A DNA stretch of 64,000 nt from Paenibacillus methanolicus (GTDB lineage Bacteria > Bacillota > Bacilli > Paenibacillales > Paenibacillaceae). The notes below the pieces were generated by a model, which ran no database searches, had not been told where the DNA came from, and saw only the letters and a program-made list of their open reading frames with translations. The stretch spans positions 62,001-126,000 of the forward strand of contig NZ_VNHS01000008.1 of assembly GCF_008124765.1 (NCBI RefSeq). The letters run 5' to 3'. Of the stretch, positions 9,801 to 17,939 are shown one piece after another. The position numbers were made by a program, and so were the translations under genes. Each line of letters starts with the position of its first letter. The stretch's first letter is position 1.

Positions 9801-11378
9801 ATGCCGCACAAGCAAGCCGACGATCGACTCCCGCCGAACCCCTTTCCCGATCAGAACGCCTGCGAGCCTGCCGCTGCGGTCGTCCAACTCCCGGTAGGTC
9901 ATTGCCGCTTCGCCGTCTTGAAGCGCGATGCGATGCGGACCGCGTTCGGCTTCTTCGGCGAATAGATCGCACACCGTCCGATCGCGCGGATAATCGACAG
10001 CCGTATCATTGAACGCGATGAGTTGGCGGTTCCGTTCTTCTTCCGTCAGCAGCTCCAGCTGCGAGACGGCGGTCTTCGCTCCGGTCAAAATATGCTCGTT
10101 TATCGTCCGAATAAGCGCCAGCATGCGCCGAATCCCGTCTTCGTCGTGCTCCGACAGCTTGTAATCGGCATCCAGCGTCAAGCCGCCGTCCTCCGACCAT
10201 TCCTTGATGACGAGCTGAAGCGCATACCATTGATGCCCGCTGTAAAATTCGACGTTCTCGATCGATGCGTGATTGATAGACGATGCCAGCTTCGTGTTAT
10301 AGTAGTTGATGCATGTATCAAACAATTGCCCGCCTCCGCCGTGCGCATCGTCCAAATCCCGCAGCAGCAGATCGTAGGGATAACGCTGATGGTAATAACA
10401 GGCGGTTAACTCCCGCTGAATGTCCGCCAACAGCTCGGAAGGCTTCGCCGTTTCGTCGATCTGCAGACGCAGCGGCATCGTGCTGGTGAACATGCCGAAA
10501 ATCGATTTCTCTTGCTTGCCGGACCGATTCGCGACGGGCGTGCCGATCGTAATCGCGGTCTGACCGGTCGTACGGTACAAATACAAAGCGTATAGCATGA
10601 CGAAGTATGCGTTCAGTGAGGCGTTCGCTTGTGCGGCAAATGTTTTCATGAGGAGCGCGAGATCTGGTTGGAAGTCGACGGTCATGCGGCGGCCGTCTGT
10701 AGGCGCGTATCGATAGCCCGTATTGCCGGGCGCGGAATGCAAGGCGAACTTCTCGTTCCAGAACCGCTTGTTGCGCGCCATGCGAGGCGAGTTCAAGTAG
10801 TGCTGTTCTTGCCGGATATAATCGACGTAGGAGGAAGCCCCTTCGCCTTCCGGTATCGGCCCTCCGGCCGCGAGAAGCGCGTAATCATCGGCGATTTGCT
10901 TGGTCAATATCGCATTGGACCAGCCGTCGGCGATGATATGGTGGCAGCGGAACAAATAACCGCTGTCGTCCTCCCCGATGCGATACAGCGTGAATTCATA
11001 CAACGGCGACTCGTCCGACAAACGAAACGGCTTGCCCGCCTGCTCGTCCACCCAGCGGCGGAACGCGCCTTCCGGATCGGGCGATCCGCTGAAGTCTCGC
11101 CGGCCGATCATCAGCGGTTCGGCGTCGCCGAAGGTTTGATAGGGTTGTCCGTCCGCCTCGCCGATTCGGATTCGCAGCGCGTCGTGTCTGCGTATGAAGG
11201 CGAGAATGGACGCCTCCAGGACGTCCAAATCGATGGAGCCCTTCATGCGAACCGGACCGCCGATATTGTGCAGCGGCATGCCCGGAAAGATCTGCTCGAT
11301 GACCCAAATCCGCCGCTGCGGATGCGTCAGCGGATAAACGGATTCCCGGGAAAGCGGACTCTCCTTCGAACCGTACAT
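6846..11378 (-). CDS. NRPS loading enzyme, C-A(Asn)-T-E
   Basis: This is a four-domain synthetase of 1510 residues. The condensation domain (1-430) has HHIIADG at 146-152. Its opening LTHPQRRIWVIEQ resembles starter condensation domains that attach a fatty acyl group. The adenylation domain (455-960) has core YTSGSTGRPKG near 617 and the catalytic Lys949 of NGKVDR. The specificity residues D663, L664, T667, K704, I727, G729, E754, V762 and G763 plus the invariant Lys read DLTKIGEVGK, the established asparagine code. The carrier-protein serine is S1004 in GGDS. A C-terminal epimerization domain (from about 1058) has HHAVVDG at 1188-1194 and EGHGR. The predicted product is acyl-D-asparaginyl thioester. 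The start at 11378 is preceded by TTGGGGGC; an in-frame ATG lies at 11465. Confidence 0.95.
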   Translation of the reverse strand: MYGSKESPLSRESVYPLTHPQRRIWVIEQIFPGMPLHNIGGPVRMKGSIDLDVLEASILAFIRRHDALRIRIGEADGQPYQTFGDAEPLMIGRRDFSGSPDPEGAFRRWVDEQAGKPFRLSDESPLYEFTLYRIGEDDSGYLFRCHHIIADGWSNAILTKQIADDYALLAAGGPIPEGEGASSYVDYIRQEQHYLNSPRMARNKRFWNEKFALHSAPGNTGYRYAPTDGRRMTVDFQPDLALLMKTFAAQANASLNAYFVMLYALYLYRTTGQTAITIGTPVANRSGKQEKSIFGMFTSTMPLRLQIDETAKPSELLADIQRELTACYYHQRYPYDLLLRDLDDAHGGGGQLFDTCINYYNTKLASSINHASIENVEFYSGHQWYALQLVIKEWSEDGGLTLDADYKLSEHDEDGIRRMLALIRTINEHILTGAKTAVSQLELLTEEERNRQLIAFNDTAVDYPRDRTVCDLFAEEAERGPHRIALQDGEAAMTYRELDDRSGRLAGVLIGKGVRRESIVGLLVRHSAEAVVAILAVMKTGGAYLPIDPDYPFDRIGYMLGDSGAALLLTDDGTHAAAARYGTQRINLQDPGLYEDSREAALALPSAKPDQLAYVIYTSGSTGRPKGAMIEHRGLTNYIWWAKQMYTRGRGEVFPLYTSLAFDLTVTSIFTPLVSGGTIRVYRSDDGEFSLFRILRDNEATVVKLTPAHLSLLKDTDYRDSSVKTFIVGGEDLKTSLAQAITNRFGGEIDIYNEYGPTETVVGCMIHKFDPDEDGRASVPIGVPGHNVQLYVLDERMRPVPPGMLGELFVSGDGVARGYLNREELTRERFADNPFKSGARMYRTGDLARFLPSGKLEYGGRIDHQVKIRGHRVELPEVEACLMNMNGMRECVVIDLEQEGQGRYLCAYYVADRTWTDRELASQMSNTLPDYMVPTSYVRLDHIPLNVNGKVDRPRLPEPERRSVKGDYNAPDTRAEKLLAHTLESVLGFSPIGMGDNFYHLGGDSIKAIQTASRLSQAGGSIKVKDMLANPIIGDMARAVQIRAERDARRNEPGTGELAPTPILAWFMNRELAQPHHDHQSVLLRLKQPLSNREIGLIMRALIGHHDALRLNLRRGTRTWHYTDRAESDSGFAVKGYDLSSLSGQERQDKLAELGERFKSEFDLYEGLLFKACLFDLGEDGPHLLLAAHHAVVDGVSWRILLEDFALAAEAVRQGKEILFPPTTDSYQRHALRLMEQTEADEAELAYWRKATDLATAWPEDRDFGEDVWGSSHTETIRLSETDTNALVGGANLAYGTQPIELMAAALAEALGAAFPATEPVVELEGHGRLDAGEDADVGRTVGWFTTLYPVLLPRGGDIAARIKAAKETLRRVPRGGIGFGVLAEHRNAFPAYRGLKPVRFNYLGEFGRELDNEWFAYSDLPTGAESGPANALSFRLEWNAMIIGGRLQVGITYSRNLYADETIERLAAHYADALRTILRHCADKEESEFTPSDFETAALSQADLDHLFR

Positions 11379-11662
11379 GATTACGCCCCCAATGTTTGAT
11401 AGAATCAGGTTATGACACCCTGAGATAGTAGCTAAAAGATACCAAAAGGGTCCAAAAAAAGTCAATCGCCGATTATTTTCGCAATCATTTTATTTCGCTT
11501 TTCTTTCATTATTTTTAGGAATTCCTTCATAATTTTCATGCGATAGTAGCGAAAACACGATTGATATCTTCAAAAAATCATTGAATTCTATACTTGCGGG
11601 AACGCTCGCATAGGTCGAACGTCAGGTTTTATTCGAAGGTTGCGTGAAAGGGAGATTACGCT
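11379..11662. other. Divergent promoter region between NRPS and sfp
   Basis: About 284 bases, clearly more AT-rich than the surroundings, separate the leftward NRPS genes from the rightward phosphopantetheinyl transferase. The layout implies divergent promoters. A TATACT hexamer at 11588-11593 could serve the rightward gene, but no good -35 element sits at the right distance, so I do not call a promoter. No clear operator was found. Confidence 0.5.
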
Positions 11663-12421
11663 GTGTTGAAAGGCGGTTTGAGTGCAATGATCGAGGTCTA
11701 TTACGCGCATTCCGGCGGGCATGAATGGCTGCTTGACGGACGAGCCGCGGCGGCCGCGCTGACGGAAGAGGAGATGGACCGATACCGGGCGTACCGGACG
11801 GATTTGAAGCGCAAGGAGTTTCTGCTTGGGCGCCTCCTGATGAAAAGCCTGCTCGGCCGGAAATACGGAATGTCGCCGCACGACGTGAAACTAAACCAGA
11901 CCGCTTACGGCAAGCCTGCCTTTCCGGGCGAATGGCAGTTTAATTTGACGCACGCGAACGGCGTCGTCGCCTGCGCGCTGGTCCGTCATCGCCGCGTAGG
12001 CATCGACTTGGAATATATGGAGGCATCCAATCTTAACCTCGTCGGCCATGTTTGCTCGCAGGAAGAACGAAACTATGTGCAGGCGAATGCCGGATCGGAG
12101 CTCCATGCCTTCTACGAGATTTGGACCAAGAAGGAAGCGCTGATCAAGGCGGCGGGAACGGGCTTCGCGATGGACCCGAAAGAGATCCGGATCGCGCTCG
12201 GCGCGCAGCGGGGCGAACGGGACGGCTGGCTGTTCATGGAGCCTTGCCAGCTTCTGCCGGCCTACCAGCTTGCGATCGCCGTAGAACTTCTGGATGCGGA
12301 ACGCGAGCCCGTCCGGATGACGATCAAGGCGTGGGATGTCATCTCCCCGTCGGAATGGACACGCGAGAACGGTCGTTCGCCTTGCGATGCGGACCCTACC
12401 TTCACGCAGCCGTCCGGCTAG
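11663..12421 (+). CDS. sfp: Sfp-type 4'-phosphopantetheinyl transferase
   Basis: This 252-residue enzyme transfers the phosphopantetheine arm of CoA to carrier-protein serines, such as S1004 of the neighbouring NRPS. The Mg/CoA motif VGIDLE is at 112-117 and WTKKEALIK at 154-162, supplying the acidic and lysine residues typical of the Sfp family. FNLTH at 93-97 corresponds to the conserved F(N/S)xSH segment. The GTG start follows AAAGGGAG by eight bases. A second in-frame start, ATG at 11687 after AAAGGCGG, would give the usual family N-terminus (MIEVYYA) and is a real alternative. The gene is divergent from the synthetase operon and presumably activates it. Confidence 0.93.
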   Translation: MLKGGLSAMIEVYYAHSGGHEWLLDGRAAAAALTEEEMDRYRAYRTDLKRKEFLLGRLLMKSLLGRKYGMSPHDVKLNQTAYGKPAFPGEWQFNLTHANGVVACALVRHRRVGIDLEYMEASNLNLVGHVCSQEERNYVQANAGSELHAFYEIWTKKEALIKAAGTGFAMDPKEIRIALGAQRGERDGWLFMEPCQLLPAYQLAIAVELLDAEREPVRMTIKAWDVISPSEWTRENGRSPCDADPTFTQPSG

Positions 12422-12457
12422 TATCCACCCCCTGAGCAGCCGCTCGTCAACATTCCG

Positions 12458-13072
12458 TTATTGTTCGGCCGCCGGCATCGGCGGCCTTTTTCCTTGCCGG
12501 AGCTCCCGGATCGACAAGCCGAAATCCATCTGCAAATGCGGATAGTCCGGGAATCCCTTCCAATCGCCGCCCCAGCTGAAACCGAGCGACTTCGCCAGCC
12601 AGACGATCTCCATCCAATCCGATTGTCCGTCCCGGTTGCCGTCATAATCCAAATCCCAGATGATCTCTCCTTCTCCCTTCTCGATGGCGAAGTCGACGGC
12701 AAGGCCGTAATTATGATAGGAATGCCCGCCCTTCACGTTCGTCACGATCGATCCGGACGTCTCTCTTCCCTTGCGGTACAGCGCATCCTGCTCGGCCGCG
12801 GAGCGGAATTCGTCGGTGATCCGAATCGTGATGCCGCGTTTCTTGCCCGCCTCCTTCAACTGTTGGGCCTTCGCCGCCACCACGGGATGCAGCCCGGTTA
12901 TCGGTTCCGGATGCCGCACGATTTCAGCAGGCATCAGTTCGATGACCGCTGCAGCCAGCAGAACGAGAAAGGTGAACCACAGCATAAATCGGCGTATCGA
13001 TCGTCTCTTTTTCGGCTTGCGGGGGCGAACGTGTTGCGGTATAGATTGCATGCTTCCATCTCTTTCTTTCAT
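12458..13072 (-). CDS. M15-family peptidase (CwlK/VanY-like), membrane-anchored
   Basis: This is a 204-residue peptidoglycan peptidase with a basic N-terminus and one membrane segment (about 27-45), placing the catalytic domain outside the membrane. Zinc-ligand motifs of the VanY/CwlK type are visible: SYHNYGLAVDF supplies His and Asp, and YPHLQMDF supplies the second His. Between them lies a Ca-loop-like DLDYDGNRDGQSDW, a feature seen in CwlK-type L-Ala-D-Glu endopeptidases. An alternative ATG at 13051 also has a purine-rich site in front. The 3' end overlaps the terminator of the convergent sfp gene. Confidence 0.88.
   Translation of the reverse strand: MKERDGSMQSIPQHVRPRKPKKRRSIRRFMLWFTFLVLLAAAVIELMPAEIVRHPEPITGLHPVVAAKAQQLKEAGKKRGITIRITDEFRSAAEQDALYRKGRETSGSIVTNVKGGHSYHNYGLAVDFAIEKGEGEIIWDLDYDGNRDGQSDWMEIVWLAKSLGFSWGGDWKGFPDYPHLQMDFGLSIRELRQGKRPPMPAAEQ
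12467..12491 (+). terminator. Terminator of sfp, inside the 3' end of the M15 gene
   Basis: The perfect stem GGCCGCC/GGCGGCC with a six-base loop is followed by TTTTT on the plus strand. It lies 46 bases after the sfp stop and within the last codons of the convergent peptidase gene. Confidence 0.85.
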
Positions 13073-13288
13073 GGATTATCGGCTTCCTTAAGTCGGTGAA
13101 GGCGGGTTCGCAGTCATCCTTCGCTCTACGGCTTTCTTATTCAAACGAGTCTGGCAGGCAAAAAGCAAGCCGTTGCGAACAAGGGGCTATGCGAATCCCG
13201 ATTAAATTCGAAGTCATGAATTGGATTCCGCCCCGGCAGTACAAGCGGATGAAGTATTCGGAACGAAAGGCTTCGTTCCCTTCAGAAC

Positions 13289-13314
13289 GAAAAAACCGCG
13301 AACATCGCGGTTTT
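13289..13314 (-). terminator. Terminator of the UbiD gene
   Basis: The stem AAAACCGCGA/TCGCGGTTTT has a three-base loop and starts about 12 bases after the UbiD stop. Read on the minus strand it ends in a run of T. The symmetric A/T flanks mean it could also work rightward. Confidence 0.88.
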
Positions 13315-13325
13315 ATGGCGACCAG

Positions 13326-15176
13326 CTATAGGCGAACTTTCTCGAGGCTTCCGCCTTTGGCGAACAGCCGCTCCACCCGCTTCTCGACGGCCGGATCCGG
13401 AATGAGCGGCGGCGCATGATGCGGCTTCAGGCGCGCGTCGACGATCAGATTGTCGCAGCCCCAATGCTTGTATGCGTAGCCGGCATTCACGCCATGAATA
13501 TCGTGGGAAGGATTGCTTCGGGTGAACGCCGCCCAAAGGAAATTGTCGAATTTCGCGGTCATGAAGTCGCTGTCGTCGCAGATGACGATGAGCGGGCATT
13601 CGGACAGATCCCCGCGTTCGCGAATCGCTTCGCCGAGCAGACCGAGCTCCCGTTCCGCTTCCGCGTAGTTCGCGAAAGCCGGCCCCTGCAGCGCCACCGC
13701 TCCCGGCATGATCAGCCTAGCGTTCGGGAAATCTCTCAGCTCGCGGAGCGCTTCCGGCACCTCGCGGCAAAGCTCGCGCATCTTCTCCCCATAAGCCGCG
13801 AACACGACTTTGCTACCGCTGTTGAGCCCCGTCCCGGAATAATCGAGCGTGTCGATCGTCGTATTCGTGTGAAAATGGACGTCGCGCCGCAAATCCATCC
13901 GCTCCAGCAAGTAGCCCATAAATTCCGCCTCGCGGTGCGTCGTCACCGGAACGTCATCCTCGGCGGTGATGAACAAATATTTCGCTAAGCTGAGCTGTCC
14001 CGTGCCGAGAATGCGGCTGGCCAGCGTCAGCAACTCGGTCGGCTGCTTCACGCGCTGATACGGCGTATATCGCTCGCTGCCAAGCGCCAGCAGCAGCGGA
14101 TGAACCCCTGCGGCATCGACCGCATGCACCTCTTCGACTCCGGGAATTTCCTGCTTGATCGCGTCGCCGGTCAGCTCGTGAATGAGCGCGCCGAAGCTCG
14201 TATCCTCTTGCGGCGGACGGCCGACGACCGTGAACGGCCAGATAGCGTTCGGCTTGGCGTACACCTTGTGGACGTGCAGATATGGGAACGGATGCGTCAA
14301 GCTATAATAGCCCAGATGGTCGCCGAACGGCCCCTCGGGCTTCGTCTCGTTCGGGCGAAGCTCGCCCGTAATGACGAAATCCGCGTCATGGCTGATACAG
14401 TAACCATCCTCGTATCCATAGCGGAATCGGCGTCCGGCCAGCAGTCCGGCGAACGTCATCTCGCTCAATCCTTCGGGCAGCGGCATGACGGCCGATAACG
14501 TATGCGCCGGCGGCCCGCCGATGAAGATGCTTACCTTGAGCGGCTCGCCCCGCTTGCTCGCCTTCTGCTGATGTACGCCGATGCCCCGGTGAATTTGGTA
14601 ATGGACGCCGACCTCTTCATTCAAGTCATATTCGTTGCCCGTCAGTTGAATCCGGTACATCCCCAAATTCGCGTTCATGATGCCCGGCTTGGCGGGATCC
14701 TCGGAATACACCTGCGGCAGCGTGACGAACGCGCCGCCGTCCATCGGCCAGCTCTGGATGAGCGGCAGATCGGAGATCCGAATTTCCTGCGATAGCATCG
14801 GTCCTCTGCCGTTCTTCTTGGCCGGAAGCGCCTTGGAGGCCGCGATGCCCGTCGTCAGATGGCTGAACGGCTGCTTCAGCGCCTGCATCGGATCCCCGCG
14901 CAAATCCATCACACGGCGCACGCCGCCCAGCGTATCGCGGAACATGAACTTGCTGCGTTCCAGCGTACCGAACAGATTCGATACCGCCCGGTATTTGGAG
15001 CCCTTCACGTTCTCGAACAACAGCGCCGGCCCTCCCGCCTCGTATACCTTCAGATGGATCGACGCCATCTCGAGGTAAGGGTCGACCTCCTCCTTGATCC
15101 GCACCAAGTGACCGTGACGCTCCAAATCCGCCACGCATTCTTCCATATTCCGATACATCCGCATGCTCCAATCCAT
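13326..15176 (-). CDS. UbiD-family decarboxylase
   Basis: This protein of about 616 residues is related to prenyl-FMN-dependent UbiD decarboxylases, which remove a carboxyl group from aromatic or unsaturated acids. Recognisable family segments include MYRNMEECVADLERHGHLVRI at the N-terminus, the stretch around EGPFGDHLGYYS, and the C-terminal DIHGVNAGYAYKHWGCDNLI region. Several starts are possible: 15206, 15176 (MDWSMRM, after AGAGGT) and 15161 (after TTGGAGC); the conserved part begins at MYRN. No flavin prenyltransferase (UbiX) is adjacent, so the cofactor must be supplied from elsewhere. The gene stands alone between two terminators. The substrate is not predictable. Confidence 0.9.
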   Translation of the reverse strand: MDWSMRMYRNMEECVADLERHGHLVRIKEEVDPYLEMASIHLKVYEAGGPALLFENVKGSKYRAVSNLFGTLERSKFMFRDTLGGVRRVMDLRGDPMQALKQPFSHLTTGIAASKALPAKKNGRGPMLSQEIRISDLPLIQSWPMDGGAFVTLPQVYSEDPAKPGIMNANLGMYRIQLTGNEYDLNEEVGVHYQIHRGIGVHQQKASKRGEPLKVSIFIGGPPAHTLSAVMPLPEGLSEMTFAGLLAGRRFRYGYEDGYCISHDADFVITGELRPNETKPEGPFGDHLGYYSLTHPFPYLHVHKVYAKPNAIWPFTVVGRPPQEDTSFGALIHELTGDAIKQEIPGVEEVHAVDAAGVHPLLLALGSERYTPYQRVKQPTELLTLASRILGTGQLSLAKYLFITAEDDVPVTTHREAEFMGYLLERMDLRRDVHFHTNTTIDTLDYSGTGLNSGSKVVFAAYGEKMRELCREVPEALRELRDFPNARLIMPGAVALQGPAFANYAEAERELGLLGEAIRERGDLSECPLIVICDDSDFMTAKFDNFLWAAFTRSNPSHDIHGVNAGYAYKHWGCDNLIVDARLKPHHAPPLIPDPAVEKRVERLFAKGGSLEKVRL

Positions 15177-15232
15177 GAATAAATAGTATACCTCTAACTG
15201 TAGCATCCGGGATTGCCCTCGTCAAAAGCCGA

Positions 15233-15261
15233 CGAAAGTCGCCAAGGCGAAGCGACTTTCG
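15233..15261 (-). other. Hairpin in the UbiD leader
   Basis: The perfect ten-base inverted repeat CGAAAGTCGC/GCGACTTTCG lies 57 bases upstream of the UbiD start. On the minus strand it is followed by CGGCTTTTG, a weak terminator-like tail. It could end read-through from the upstream gene or act in the UbiD leader. Confidence 0.45.
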
Positions 15262-15355
15262 CCGAGCTTGATACCCGACGGTATTCGCTACAGCGTTACG
15301 ACTTCCGCCGAAACCGACGGTTCGAAAGGGGCATCCTTCGCCTTGGAAAAGAGTA

Positions 15356-15383
15356 GAACCGATCCTGCCGGCAGAATCGGTTC
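15356..15383 (-). terminator. Terminator of the stalk/ankyrin gene
   Basis: The stem GAACCGAT/ATCGGTTC encloses the palindrome CTGCCGGCAG. It lies about 12 bases after the stop at 15395 and is followed on the minus strand by TACTCTTTTCC. Confidence 0.75.
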
Positions 15384-15394
15384 CATCGATTGCG

Positions 15395-17002
15395 CTATTG
15401 GGCAAACGGATCTTCGTTCAAGACCTTCGCAGCCGCGTCGACCGTCATGCTCGAATCGGCGTCGAAGCGTCCTTCCGCCTTATAGACGCGGCCGTCCGCG
15501 TAATATTCTCGGAACGAGTACGTTCCTTCCGGTGCATATAACCGGAATACGCCTTCGTGGACGGGAACCGTGAGCAGGTAATTGCCGTCGCTGCCATAGA
15601 CGTGGAGAAATCCGGTTGCTCCGATCGCGCCATCGGCGAACGTCAAGCTGCCCGTTACGTTCGTCGCCGGCACGTATACCTGTTCAAGATCGGCGTGGCC
15701 GTCTTTGACGACGAACGGCTGCTGCATGATCCCCGCCCAACTATACGTTCCGATGCCCATAAGCGTGTAGCTGCCGTCCGGCAAGTCGAAGTAAGCCGAA
15801 TGTCCCGTCCATTGGAACGGCCGATATTCCCCTCCGGCCGAACGAATGTAAGCCGTTCCGTCCTCGACGAACCGGCCCTTGGCTCCCAAGAATGCAATGA
15901 AAGGTACAAGCGGCTCCGTCTCCTGTGCCAGAAGCCACTTGCTCAAGCCCTTGGATTCGGCCAGCCGGATCGGCGTGTCCCCGAATCGGTTCGCCCGATG
16001 CGGATCGGCGCCCGCCCGAAGAAGCTGTTGCACGATCGGATAGCTCTGCGCTTGCACGGCTTTATAGAGCGATTCGTCGTTCCGGGGATCGGCACCGTGC
16101 TTGAGCAAAGCCTCGACCATGGCCGGCAGCGGGTACTGGTTCCGGGACGCTCCGCCGTTCTGCGAGACGCCGATGACTCCCGATGCAAGTTCCAACAGCG
16201 TCGCACCTTCGCGGTCCTTCGCGTTCGGATCGAAGCCGTTCTCGAGCAGCCAGGACAGCATGGCCGCGTCTTGTTTCATCACCAGGTCGTGGCCGGTCCG
16301 GGCGGACACCAGCTTCACGGATGCGCCGTGGGCGACGAGCATGTTGACGGCCGCCAAGCCGCCGCTGGCAATCGCTTTGTCGAGCGGCGTCGAATCGCCG
16401 TAATATTTGTTCTTGGCGTTCGGGTCGATGCCTCGCTTCAACAGTCGCTCGATCGCGGCCGCGTCGCCTCGCATCGCCGCCAGAAACAAATCTTTCTGCA
16501 TGGCCGCGAGCTCCTGAGGCGTATACCCGATGCGCAGCTGCTTTAGCTTCGCGTCGTAAACGACCGGTTCGTTAAGCGCCAGCGCGATCAACTGGCTTGG
16601 CACGAACAGTCTTCCCTTCGCGAGCGTCGGCGCTTCTTTCAGCAGAACCGTTTGGCCGCCGACCTGCACGCGTTTGTCGTTCAGCGCGGCTTTCAGCACC
16701 CGCATGCCGAGAGTCACCGTAATTTGTCCCCGATCCAATACGCTCGCCGCGCCGCTTGCGTCGAGCACCGCTTTCATCGGCACCATGACGGTGTCGCGCA
16801 GCGCGTAAGGCGGAGCGGGAAGCGCAAGCTTAGCTCCGCTCTTGACGACCGTGATCGACATGGCGGCGGACGTGCCTGGTTGAACCGCTGCAAAGGCAGA
16901 AACGTACGGCACGCTCGCCTCGACCGCGATGAGCGCGATCGCGATAGTAATCGCGCATACGGTCAAGCGTGGTTTGTTATTCCCAATGGTTAATCCTCGC
17001 AT
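15395..17002 (-). CDS. Secreted stalk-domain / ankyrin-repeat protein
   Basis: This 535-residue protein starts with an uncleaved or cleaved signal segment (12-38). Residues about 45-160 resemble the copper amine oxidase N-terminal 'stalk' domain common in Paenibacillaceae surface proteins (VMVPMKAVLDASGA..., GRLFVPSQLIA). Residues about 165-345 hold ankyrin-type repeats (AAIERLLKRGIDPNAKN, MVEALLKHGADPRND, IVQQLLRAGADPHRAN). The last about 170 residues are beta-rich, with repeated GSYTLMGIG / GTYSFREYY motifs resembling carboxypeptidase-regulatory-like modules. No enzyme motif is visible, so I infer a protein-binding surface role. It is a single-gene unit with its own terminator. Confidence 0.85.
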   Translation of the reverse strand: MRGLTIGNNKPRLTVCAITIAIALIAVEASVPYVSAFAAVQPGTSAAMSITVVKSGAKLALPAPPYALRDTVMVPMKAVLDASGAASVLDRGQITVTLGMRVLKAALNDKRVQVGGQTVLLKEAPTLAKGRLFVPSQLIALALNEPVVYDAKLKQLRIGYTPQELAAMQKDLFLAAMRGDAAAIERLLKRGIDPNAKNKYYGDSTPLDKAIASGGLAAVNMLVAHGASVKLVSARTGHDLVMKQDAAMLSWLLENGFDPNAKDREGATLLELASGVIGVSQNGGASRNQYPLPAMVEALLKHGADPRNDESLYKAVQAQSYPIVQQLLRAGADPHRANRFGDTPIRLAESKGLSKWLLAQETEPLVPFIAFLGAKGRFVEDGTAYIRSAGGEYRPFQWTGHSAYFDLPDGSYTLMGIGTYSWAGIMQQPFVVKDGHADLEQVYVPATNVTGSLTFADGAIGATGFLHVYGSDGNYLLTVPVHEGVFRLYAPEGTYSFREYYADGRVYKAEGRFDADSSMTVDAAAKVLNEDPFAQ

Positions 17003-17365
17003 GGTTGAAGCCCCCGATTATTATTGATCTTCTTTCGAATGTAGACAATTCAATAGCTCCACCCACAATTCGACGCCGCGCGCGAATTCCCTTTTTCTTC
17101 TTTTCTCGCTCCCATAACGCGCGTATTCAAGGTGAAACGGCTAATGCCGTCTTTTGGGGGCGGGGCGCGTTTCATTTCGGATAAACGGATTGGTGGGGTT
17201 CTGCGATGGATAAATAGAAGCTGATTTTAAGATGTTAGCTTCCAGCTTCTCCTCGACCGGACTCGCGACGGATTGTCCGCCAGCCTGGAACGCTGAGTAT
17301 AAGAAAAAGCCGCGGTTGCCCGCGGCTAAGCCTTTTCGCCGTCTGGACAGACAGCAAGATTCGGA
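17003..17365. other. Intergenic region with nested stems upstream of the stalk/ankyrin gene
   Basis: This stretch holds no gene. Arms AACGCGC (17116-17122) and GCGCGTT (17165-17171) could pair around an inner hairpin ACGGC-TAAT-GCCGT (17137-17150), giving a closed structure of about 56 bases. I could not match it to a known riboswitch. In the minus direction it would lie in the leader or promoter region of the stalk/ankyrin gene, whose start is preceded by GGGGGC. Confidence 0.4.
17308..17327 (-). terminator. Terminator of the 103-aa gene
   Basis: The stem AGCCGCGG/CCGCGGCT with loop TTGC is followed on the minus strand by TTTTTC. It lies about 40 bases after the stop at 17366. Confidence 0.85.
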
Positions 17366-17677
17366 TTAAATCTTCGTAATCGGCCGGTACGTGAAATCCC
17401 TCGTAATGCGCAGCACCTTCAATAATCGGATCCCTTTCGGTTTCGGGTTTGGCACCTTAAACTCCATATAAGGGCTGATACTCTTCAGTTCCGCATCGAC
17501 GTCAAAGACTTCCTTGAATAACCGAACATAATCGCCGACCGTCGCTTGCTTGCCCTTATCCAGGAACAGCGCGTGTTGGTCGTTCTTCACTTCGTAATAA
17601 TCGACGGCTTCGACGGTGACGAAATATTTATCTTTCGTGACCGTGCCATCGGTTTCTTTAATAAATTCCTTGTTCAT
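17366..17677 (-). CDS. Small protein of unknown function (103 aa)
   Basis: This soluble protein has no signal or membrane segment and a fairly even charge distribution. Its N-terminus is MNKEFIKETDGTVTKDKYF and its C-terminus is basic (IRLLKVLRITRDFTYRP). The gene has a reasonable ribosome binding site (AAAGGGG) and its own terminator, which supports a real gene. I do not recognise the family. It is flanked by the leftward ankyrin gene and the rightward ger operon and does not look linked to either. Confidence 0.7.
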   Translation of the reverse strand: MNKEFIKETDGTVTKDKYFVTVEAVDYYEVKNDQHALFLDKGKQATVGDYVRLFKEVFDVDAELKSISPYMEFKVPNPKPKGIRLLKVLRITRDFTYRPITKI

Positions 17678-17939
17678 CGAATCGTTTCCCCTTTAGTCGG
17701 ATCGGTGTCGGTCACGGCGCGCACTAGGCGTGGGAGAGCATGAAAGTCCTGCCTATTACGATATCCAAAATTCACAACCCGATACATGGGAAGGGTTATT
17801 AACACGCCCGCTTCAGGCGTGCTTGCCGTTGATCTTCACATTGTATTGAGACTACGCGAAAGCGCCAGGGCCGCCGCTGGCATATTTTTCACGCGCGCGG
17901 GGGAAGATAAGCAGAATTTACCGGATGGGAGGCACGCTG

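Noticed and set aside
6846..11378. Classical lipopeptide interpretation based on the starter C domain
   Set aside because: The acyl group is probably real, but D-Asn in position one together with the ClbP-type peptidase favours a removable prodrug leader over a final lipopeptide tail.
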